From contig JAEXTI010000278.1 in assembly GCA_023406965.1 (NCBI GenBank), forward strand, positions 1-5,837: a stretch of 5,837 nt of DNA. Direction: 5' to 3'. How positions within the stretch are numbered: position 1 is the first letter of the stretch; each line of letters begins with the position of its first letter. Positions 1 to 5,837 of the stretch are shown one piece after another. Position numbers and translations under genes: made by a program. Below the pieces are notes generated by a model. It was not told where the DNA came from and made no database searches. It saw only the letters and a list, made by a program, of their open reading frames with translations. The DNA is from Chloroflexota bacterium (GTDB lineage: Bacteria; Chloroflexota; Anaerolineae; Anaerolineales; Anaerolineaceae).

Positions 1-1987
<1,987 letters not shown>

Positions 1988-1997
1988 GCTGAAAATT

Positions 1998-2004
1998 CCT
2001 TCCT
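1998..2004 (-). promoter_or_regulatory. gyrA ribosome binding site
   Basis: On the minus strand this reads AGGAAGG and lies 10 bases before ATG 1985-1987. It fixes the gyrA start at the residues MDIGTIQS, about the expected distance before the conserved [11 protein letters not shown] block. Confidence 0.8.
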
Positions 2005-2046
2005 GTAAGATCAAGCGGAGGGTTTAGAAGGGCCTCCAAACACTCA

Positions 2047-2055
2047 ATTATACCA
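2047..2055 (-). promoter_or_regulatory. gyrA promoter, extended -10 (TGG-TATAAT)
   Basis: The minus strand reads TGGTATAAT, a perfect -10 hexamer (2047-2052) with an extended-10 TG one base upstream. The expected start is near 2040, giving a leader of about 52 bases that contains the gyrA ribosome binding site. No good -35 is present at 16-18 bp spacing (TGGCTT is the best), which fits an extended-10 promoter. The leader can form a weak 5-bp GGAGG/CCTCC stem (2017-2021 with 2033-2037); I assign no function to it. Confidence 0.7.
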
Positions 2056-2142
2056 GACGGAGGGGCGGGAAGCCACGGTCGCAGCGAAAAGCCCCATGGA
2101 TTGTAAGGAGGGTGGCCAACACTACGTGGCAGACGCTCAAAC

Positions 2143-2217
2143 CGTAGCGCGGGTTTCATACCCGCGTCCGAGACGTGATTGGCAGAGGTCAGAGCGGGAG
2201 GCCCGCCCTCTACTACG
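2143..2217. repeat. Palindromic double-hairpin segment, possible dispersed repeat
   Basis: The first inverted repeat is CGCGGGT (2148-2154) and ACCCGCG (2160-2166) around the loop TTCAT, a perfect 7-bp stem. The second is GCGGG (2194-2198) and CCCGC (2202-2206) around AGG, which can extend with AGA/TCT across a two-base bulge. The segment is bounded by CGTAG (2143-2147) and its complement CTACG (2213-2217), so the whole unit has short inverted ends. There is no T-run, so neither stem looks like an intrinsic terminator, and no transcription unit needs ending here because the flanking genes diverge. It could be a REP/MITE-like dispersed element. Copy number cannot be seen in one window. Confidence 0.5.
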
Positions 2218-2226
2218 CCCGATTCC

Positions 2227-2239
2227 AACGTGACACGTT
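2227..2239. promoter_or_regulatory. 13-bp near-palindrome AACGTG-A-CACGTT, candidate operator
   Basis: Two perfect 6-bp inverted arms flank a single central base. The site lies about 32 bases upstream of the distal TATAAT (2271-2276), where an upstream regulator could bind. The protein that binds it cannot be named from the sequence, and chance occurrence is possible. Confidence 0.35.
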
Positions 2240-2270
2240 CCACACCTGTATTATTTCGATTCGTTTAATC

Positions 2271-2276
2271 TATAAT
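2271..2276 (+). promoter_or_regulatory. Distal pst promoter -10 (TATAAT)
   Basis: This is a perfect -10 hexamer in an AT-rich stretch. The 17-bp-spaced -35 position reads GTATTA, which is poor. Transcription would start near 2283, inside the TTAAC repeat array, giving a leader of about 55 bases for pstS. If used, binding of the regulator to the array could block it. It may instead be an unused match in AT-rich DNA. Confidence 0.4.
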
Positions 2277-2280
2277 TCGT

Positions 2281-2319
2281 GTTAACAACAGATTAACCCC
2301 ATTAACCAGCCATTAAAGC
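2281..2319 (+). promoter_or_regulatory. Putative Pho box array (four TTAAC-like repeats)
   Basis: Four 8-base units, GTTAACAA (2281), ATTAACCC (2292), ATTAACCA (2301) and ATTAAAGC (2312), run in the same direction. The starts are 11, 9 and 11 bases apart, so units pair as two 8+3-base repeats separated by one base. The cyanobacterial SphR Pho box is PyTTAAPyPy(T/A) repeated with 3-base spacers, and PhoB/PhoP boxes in other bacteria also have an 11-bp period. The array ends 4 bases before the proximal TATAAT and covers its -35 position, the arrangement of promoters where a PhoB-type activator replaces the -35 contact. Its location upstream of pstS makes phosphate-starvation control the natural inference. 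The fourth unit is the weakest. Confidence 0.65.
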
Positions 2320-2323
2320 AAGC

Positions 2324-2329
2324 TATAAT
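2324..2329 (+). promoter_or_regulatory. Proximal pst promoter -10 (TATAAT)
   Basis: A perfect -10 hexamer lies 8 bases before the pstS ATG (2338-2340). With the usual distance to the start site, transcription would begin at about 2336-2338, making the pstS message leaderless or nearly so. The -35 position at 17 bp spacing is ATTAAC, part of the repeat array, which suggests activator dependence. Confidence 0.6.
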
Positions 2330-2337
2330 TTAAACAA

Positions 2338-3219
2338 ATGCGAAAAATCTTGTCGACCCTGATCCTGCTGGCGGTGCTGAGTGGATGCGCCGCATCGAAT
2401 GGGGGGGATTCGTCCGGCGGGGCGAGTTCTGGGGCCAACACGTACATCCAAAACAAGGGCTCCGATACGGTGGTAAACCTGGCCCTGGCCTGGGCGGAAA
2501 AATACCAGGACGTTCACCCCGAGGTGCGCATCTCGGTCACTGGGGGCGGCTCGGGCACCGGCATTGCCGCCCTGATCGAGGGAACGGTGGATATCGCCAA
2601 CGCTTCCCGGGCGATCAAAGATGAAGAGCGTGAAGAGGCCGCCGCCAACGGCATTGAAGCGGTGGAGCACGTTATCGCTCGCGATGCCATCGCGGTCATT
2701 GTTCATCCCGACAACCCGGTAAACGAATTGTCTCTATTGGAAATATCCGGCATTTTCCGCGGCGAGATCAACAACTGGTCCGAGGTGGGCGGGGAAGACC
2801 GCCCAATCGTGCGCGTCTCGCGCGAGACCAACTCGGGCACGCATGTCTACTTTCTTGAGGCGGTCATTCGCCTGGGCAGCAGCGAGGACAAATCCATTTT
2901 CTCCGCCGATACGCTGCTGCTGCCTTCTTCGGAAGGTATCATCGCCGAGGTGCGCGACAACCCCAATGCCATCGGCTATGACGGGCTGGCTTATGTGATT
3001 CCCGAAGTCAAGGTGCTGGGGGTGGCTAAAGGCATAGACGATCCCGCCATCCTGCCCTCCATAGAAACGGTGAACACCGGTGAGTATCCTATTTCCCGCG
3101 ACCTGTATATGTATACTCCCTCCACGGTGAGTGATGCCGTGGAGACTTATCTTGAGTGGATTTATTCCGAAGAGGCCCAGGCCATTGTCAAAGAGTTGGG
3201 TTTTGTACCGGTACGGTGA
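2338..3219 (+). CDS. pstS: Phosphate ABC transporter substrate-binding lipoprotein PstS
   Basis: PstS binds inorganic phosphate outside the cytoplasmic membrane and delivers it to the PstC-PstA channel. The 293-residue product begins with a lipoprotein signal peptide: MRK, a hydrophobic stretch, and the lipobox L14-S15-G16-C17, so Cys17 should be lipidated and anchor the mature protein. A Gly/Ser-rich linker (about 20-33) follows. Phosphate-binding family motifs are KGSDT (40-44), GGGSGTG (69-75), ANASR (87-91), the GEINNW block (142-147) and SRETNSGTH (161-169). The C-terminal EYPISRDLYMY (249-259) is also typical. The length fits the short PstS form rather than the longer enterobacterial protein. 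No Shine-Dalgarno sequence precedes the ATG, and a perfect -10 sits 8 bases upstream. It is the first gene of the operon. Confidence 0.95.
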   Translation: MRKILSTLILLAVLSGCAASNGGDSSGGASSGANTYIQNKGSDTVVNLALAWAEKYQDVHPEVRISVTGGGSGTGIAALIEGTVDIANASRAIKDEEREEAAANGIEAVEHVIARDAIAVIVHPDNPVNELSLLEISGIFRGEINNWSEVGGEDRPIVRVSRETNSGTHVYFLEAVIRLGSSEDKSIFSADTLLLPSSEGIIAEVRDNPNAIGYDGLAYVIPEVKVLGVAKGIDDPAILPSIETVNTGEYPISRDLYMYTPSTVSDAVETYLEWIYSEEAQAIVKELGFVPVR

Positions 3220-3225
3220 GAAATG
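3214..3225 (+). promoter_or_regulatory. Coupled pstS stop / pstC start junction
   Basis: CGGTGAG overlaps the pstS stop TGA (3217-3219) and lies 2 bases before the pstC ATG (3223-3225). GGTGA can pair with the 3' end of 16S rRNA just outside the usual GGAGG core, so a terminating ribosome could restart directly. The pstA-pstB junction has the same layout. Confidence 0.5.
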
Positions 3226-4125
3226 TCAAAAGCGCGCAATGTGACCCGCAATGAGTGGATCATCAACCTGATCATCAAAGTTTCAGGTTACTCCAGTATT
3301 TTATTCGTTACGCTCATCTTTATCTTTCTCATGCGCGAGGGCCTGCCCGCCCTGGGAGACGTGCCCGCCGCCAGCCTGTTCGGTGAGCGGTGGTACCCCA
3401 TCGAGGGCTACTACAGCATCTGGCCGCTGTTGTTCGGCTCGCTGGTGGTCACCATCGGCGCCATTCTGCTGGCCATCCCGCTGGGCGTGGGCACCAGCGT
3501 GTATATCTCCGAAATTGCCCATCCCACCATCAAGGCCATCCTCAAGCCGTTGATCGAAATCCTGGCGGGGCTACCTTCGGTGGTGTTGGGTTTTTTGGGT
3601 ATTCAGGTGGCGGTGCCATTCTTGCGCCGCGCCCTGGACCTGCCCACCGGCTTGACAGCCTTCTCGGGGGCGGTGCTTTTGGCCATGATAGCCACTCCTA
3701 CGATCGTTTCGATCACCGAAGACGCCCTCAACACGGTGCCGCCTTCTTACCGGCAAGCGGCCCTGGCGGTGGGCGCTACCCAATGGCAAACCATTTGGGG
3801 CGTCACGCTTCCGGCGGCGCGCTCGGGCGTGCTCACCGCGGTGATGCTGGGAGTGGGGCGAGCCATCGGCGAGACAATGGCGGTGATGATGGTGACGGGC
3901 AACGCGGCAGTGCTGCCGCATGGCCTGGATGCTTTCTTCCTGCCGGTGCGCACCATGACCGCTACCATCGCCTCTGAAATGGGCGAGGTTGCCAACGGCA
4001 GCCCGCATTACCACGTCCTGTTCTTCATCGGTATCTTCCTGTTTGTGCTCTCGCTGGTCATCAATATCCTGGCTTCATCGGTCAGCTTGCGCTCCAAAAA
4101 GCGCGCTGAGCGGGTGCTTTCTTAA
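3223..4125 (+). CDS. pstC: Phosphate ABC transporter permease PstC
   Basis: PstC is one of the two integral membrane subunits that form the phosphate channel. The 300-residue protein shows about six hydrophobic segments (approximately 20-37, 67-88, 108-133, 146-165, 204-222 and 264-286). PLGVGTSVYISE (86-97) and the LAGLPSVVLGFLG block (114-126) are typical of Pst permeases. The cytoplasmic coupling loop, about 165-205, contains RQAALAVGATQWQTIWGVTLP with Gly184 and the closing L196-P197, matching the EAA motif through which permeases contact the ATPase. GRAIGETMAV (212-221) is a further PstC/PstA family signature. The gene starts 3 bases after pstS and precedes pstA, the usual order. The assignment to PstC rather than PstA rests on order, the similarity pattern and the large loop after segment 1. 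Confidence 0.93.
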   Translation: MSKARNVTRNEWIINLIIKVSGYSSILFVTLIFIFLMREGLPALGDVPAASLFGERWYPIEGYYSIWPLLFGSLVVTIGAILLAIPLGVGTSVYISEIAHPTIKAILKPLIEILAGLPSVVLGFLGIQVAVPFLRRALDLPTGLTAFSGAVLLAMIATPTIVSITEDALNTVPPSYRQAALAVGATQWQTIWGVTLPAARSGVLTAVMLGVGRAIGETMAVMMVTGNAAVLPHGLDAFFLPVRTMTATIASEMGEVANGSPHYHVLFFIGIFLFVLSLVINILASSVSLRSKKRAERVLS

Positions 4126-4130
4126 GGAGG
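4124..4130 (+). promoter_or_regulatory. pstA ribosome binding site (decides start)
   Basis: AAGGAGG is the strongest Shine-Dalgarno sequence in the operon; it overlaps the pstC stop TAA (4123-4125) and lies 5 bases before ATG 4136. It excludes the longer in-frame extension starting at 3989, which would lie inside pstC and add 49 residues unlike a permease N-terminus. Confidence 0.85.
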
Positions 4131-4135
4131 GGCGC

Positions 4136-5014
4136 ATGGAACAAACAGCGAAATCCATCAGCGGCCCCGGCCGCGGCGCGATGCAGGAGAAAATCGGTTT
4201 TAACCTGCTGCGCCTGATCAGCTTGTTGACGGCGGTGCCCATCGTTGCTATTGTTATCTACATCTTGGTGCAGGGCGCCCCGGCCATCAGTTGGGAGTTC
4301 CTCACCGCTATGCCGCGCAGCGGGATGCGCGAGGGCGGCATCATGCCTGCCATCATCGGCACCCTGGCCCTCACGCTGGGCACAGCGGTCTTCTCGGTGC
4401 CCTTGGGCGTGGCGGCGGCGGTGTATATCGCCGAATACGCCCCCGACAACGCCCTCACCCGCTTGATCCGTATTGCCATCATCAACTTGTCGGGCATCCC
4501 TTCGGTGGTCTACGGTCTGTTTGGGCTGGGCCTGTTCGTGCTTTTTATGAAGTTTGGCACCAGCATCCTGGCGGCTTCGCTCACCCTTTCGATCATGACC
4601 CTGCCGGTCATCATCAGTACCGCCGAAGAAGCGATGCGCTCGGTGCCGCAATCCTTCCGCGTGGTGAGCATTTCGCTGGGGGCTTCGCGCTGGCAAACCA
4701 CCTGGCGCATTGTTCTGCCGCAGGCCATGCCCGGCATCCTCACCGGAGTCATCCTGGGCCTGGAGCGGGCCGCCGGCGAAACCGCTCCCATCCTGTTCAC
4801 CGGGGCGGCCTTCTTCCTGCCGCGCCTGCCGCAGTCCATGATGGACGCGACCATGGCCCTTCCGTACCATATCTTTGTCATTTCCACCTCGGTGCCGGGC
4901 ATGCCCGTGCAAATCCAATACGGAACGGTGCTGGTGCTGCTGGTGTTCGTGCTGGGCATGAACCTGATCGCTACCTACATCCGCCAACGGGCGCGGGCGC
5001 GCAGGCAGTGGTGA
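4136..5014 (+). CDS. pstA: Phosphate ABC transporter permease PstA
   Basis: PstA is the second channel subunit and pairs with PstC. The 292-residue protein begins with a short polar N-terminus, followed by hydrophobic segments at approximately 26-46, 70-98, 112-138, 145-162, 198-220 and 263-281. Family motifs are PLGVAAAVYIAEYAP (89-103), NLSGIPSVVYGLFGLG (117-132), the EAA-type coupling loop from EEAMRSVPQSFR to RIVLPQAMPG (164-200) with Gly182 and L194-P195, and GLERAAGETAPILFTG (208-223), where ETAPIL is characteristic of PstA. The start is set by AAGGAGG 5 bases upstream. A second in-frame Met at residue 16 lacks such a site. The gene lies 10 bases after pstC and 3 bases before pstB. Confidence 0.94.
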   Translation: MEQTAKSISGPGRGAMQEKIGFNLLRLISLLTAVPIVAIVIYILVQGAPAISWEFLTAMPRSGMREGGIMPAIIGTLALTLGTAVFSVPLGVAAAVYIAEYAPDNALTRLIRIAIINLSGIPSVVYGLFGLGLFVLFMKFGTSILAASLTLSIMTLPVIISTAEEAMRSVPQSFRVVSISLGASRWQTTWRIVLPQAMPGILTGVILGLERAAGETAPILFTGAAFFLPRLPQSMMDATMALPYHIFVISTSVPGMPVQIQYGTVLVLLVFVLGMNLIATYIRQRARARRQW

Positions 5015-5020
5015 GTTATG
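5009..5020 (+). promoter_or_regulatory. Coupled pstA stop / pstB start junction
   Basis: GGTGAG (5010-5015) contains the pstA stop TGA (5012-5014) and is followed by two bases and ATG 5018-5020. This mirrors the pstS-pstC junction and suggests restart by the same ribosome, which would help keep subunit amounts in proportion. Confidence 0.5.
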
Positions 5021-5773
5021 GATAAAATCGTCATCGACCACTTTAACATTCGCTACTCGGACGGCAACGAGAGCCTGCGGGATATCATCCTGACCATCCC
5101 CGCCAACCAGGTGTTCGTGATGTTTGGCCCGGCGGGCGGGGGCAAATCGACCCTGCTGCGCGCGCTCAACCGGCTCAACGACCTGACCGACGTGGTGGCG
5201 GTTTCGGGCGAGATTCGCTTCAACGGTCAGAACATTCTGGACCCCAAGACCGACGTGATCGAGCTGCGCCGTAAGATCGGCATGGTTTTCTCGCGCCCGG
5301 TGCCCTTGCCGCTGAGCATCTATGAGAATGTGATCTATGGGCTGCGGCAGATGGGTGAGCGCCGCAAGGCCCGTCTGGACGAGGCCGTGGAAAAAGCATT
5401 GAAGCTGGCAGTGCTGTGGGACGAGGTCTACGACCGCCTGCACGATCCGGCCTCGGCCATTTCGGGCGGGCAGCAGCAGCGCCTGTGCCTGGCGCGCGTG
5501 CTGGCCCTGGAGCCGGAAGTGATCATGCTGGACGAGCCCACCTCGGCCCTGGATCCGGTCTCGACGGCGCGCATCGAAGGATTGATGCACGAGCTGAAAG
5601 AGCAGTACACCATCGTATGGGTACCGCACAACGTGCAGCAAGCGGCGCGCATCGCCGACCACGCGGCTTTCTTCTTACAGGGCGAACTGGTGGAATACGC
5701 GCCGGGCAAACAGTTGTTCGTGATGCCAAAAGATAAGCGCACCCAGGACTACGTCGAAGGGCGCTTCGGGTAA
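5018..5773 (+). CDS. pstB: Phosphate ABC transporter ATP-binding protein PstB, divergent type
   Basis: PstB is the cytoplasmic ATPase that dimerises and drives phosphate import through PstC-PstA. The 251-residue product is normal in length for PstB. Walker A is GPAGGGKST (37-45), where classical PstB has GPSGCGKST. The Q-loop region is GMVFSRPVPLPLSIYENV (88-105), with Ser92 where the usual VFQKP has glutamine. The signature is ISGGQQQRLCLAR (148-160), with the QQQRLC typical of PstB. Walker B is VIMLDEPTSALDP (168-180) with catalytic Glu173. The switch histidine is His204 in WVPHNVQQAARIADHAAFF, where classical PstB has VTHNMQQAAR. QQAAR and VSGEIRFNGQNI (62-73) support PstB over other ABC ATPases. 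It is probably functional, since Lys43, Asp172, Glu173 and His204 are kept, but it belongs to a divergent branch. No phoU follows. Confidence 0.93.
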   Translation: MDKIVIDHFNIRYSDGNESLRDIILTIPANQVFVMFGPAGGGKSTLLRALNRLNDLTDVVAVSGEIRFNGQNILDPKTDVIELRRKIGMVFSRPVPLPLSIYENVIYGLRQMGERRKARLDEAVEKALKLAVLWDEVYDRLHDPASAISGGQQQRLCLARVLALEPEVIMLDEPTSALDPVSTARIEGLMHELKEQYTIVWVPHNVQQAARIADHAAFFLQGELVEYAPGKQLFVMPKDKRTQDYVEGRFG

Positions 5774-5784
5774 AAATCCGAATC

Positions 5785-5813
5785 TTGTCAAGCGGGGGTA
5801 GTTCTGCTATAAT
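5785..5813 (+). promoter_or_regulatory. Strong sigma-70-type promoter for downstream tRNA
   Basis: TTGTCA (5785-5790) and a perfect TATAAT (5808-5813) are separated by exactly 17 bases, and TGC directly before the -10 gives an extended-10 element. This is the best promoter in the window. The expected start is near 5820, about six bases before the putative tRNA. It begins 12 bases after the pstB stop. Confidence 0.8.
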
Positions 5814-5825
5814 CCAGGTTGCTAC

Positions 5826-5837
5826 GGGCGCGTAGCT
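5826..5837 (+). tRNA. Probable tRNA gene, first 12 bases only (identity unknown)
   Basis: GGGCGCG-TA-GCT matches the start of a tRNA: a seven-base acceptor strand, the near-invariant T8, A9 and the first bases of the D-arm (usually GCTC). The ideal promoter placed just upstream fits a stable RNA gene. The acceptor complement and anticodon lie beyond the right edge, so neither the amino acid nor the tRNA call itself can be confirmed here. Confidence 0.55.

Larger units (their letters stand above)
1988..2337. other. Divergent intergenic region between gyrA and pstS
   Basis: This 350-base spacer has no convincing gene in any frame. From left to right it holds the gyrA ribosome binding site and leader, the gyrA promoter, a stretch without recognisable features (about 2060-2140), a double-hairpin repeat-like segment (2143-2217), a 13-bp near-palindrome (2227-2239), a distal TATAAT (2271-2276), a TTAAC repeat array (2281-2319) and a proximal TATAAT (2324-2329). 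The 2240-2337 part is clearly AT-richer than the surroundings, as expected of a promoter. Confidence 0.8.

Noticed and set aside
2148..2206. Hairpins read as an intrinsic terminator
   Set aside because: Neither stem is followed by a T-run on either strand, and the flanking genes point away from each other, so no transcript ends here.
2143..2217. CRISPR repeat or riboswitch
   Set aside because: There are only two dissimilar palindromes with no repeat-spacer periodicity. The segment lies upstream of the predicted start sites of both genes, so it would not be in either leader RNA.
3989..4135. N-terminal extension of PstA by 49 residues
   Set aside because: The extension overlaps pstC in another frame, and the strong AAGGAGG with ATG 4136 explains the start of a normal-length PstA.
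4082..5662. Open frame of 526 codons on the minus strand, antisense to pstA and pstB
   Set aside because: It lies wholly opposite two well-supported genes. Its translation is rich in His, Gln, Arg and Asp with no recognisable domain, as expected of the reverse complement of GC-rich codons. No ribosome binding site or promoter was seen.

Overview
The window is GC-rich bacterial DNA with two divergent transcription units and the first bases of a probable tRNA gene. The left third (1-1987, minus strand) is the 5' part of gyrA, encoding DNA gyrase subunit A; its 3' end lies beyond the left edge. The right part (2338-5773, plus strand) is a compact high-affinity phosphate transport operon, pstS-pstC-pstA-pstB, encoding a lipoprotein phosphate-binding protein, two membrane permeases and an ATPase. 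A textbook promoter then leads into 12 bases at the right edge that look like the 5' end of a tRNA.

The 350-base divergent spacer (1988-2337) is the most informative non-coding stretch. It carries the gyrA promoter and ribosome binding site, a GC-rich double-hairpin segment of about 75 bp that looks like a dispersed palindromic repeat, a 13-bp near-palindrome (AACGTG-A-CACGTT), a distal TATAAT, and an array of four TTAAC-like repeats directly upstream of a second TATAAT. The array resembles the 11-bp-period Pho boxes known from cyanobacterial SphR and, more loosely, from PhoB/PhoP regulators. The second TATAAT is so close to the pstS ATG that a transcript from it would have almost no leader, and pstS has no visible Shine-Dalgarno sequence. 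I infer phosphate-starvation control of the operon and possible leaderless translation of pstS.

The four pst genes are separated by 3, 10 and 3 bases. The pstC and pstB starts share the same GGTGAG-NN-ATG junction, with the upstream TGA stop embedded in it, which suggests translational coupling. PstS would capture phosphate outside the membrane and pass it to the PstC-PstA channel, and PstB would power transport. PstB departs from the classical sequence at several nucleotide-site positions, most clearly at the Q-loop glutamine. No phoU follows pstB, where it often lies in other bacteria.

Taxonomy cannot be fixed from the sequence alone. The GC content, the short PstS type, the divergent PstB and the style of the intergenic repeat remind me of Chloroflexota (Anaerolineae-like), but this is a low-confidence impression. 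I see no clearly novel system here. The points most worth checking are the Pho-box/leaderless pstS promoter, the PstB active-site changes and the palindromic repeat.
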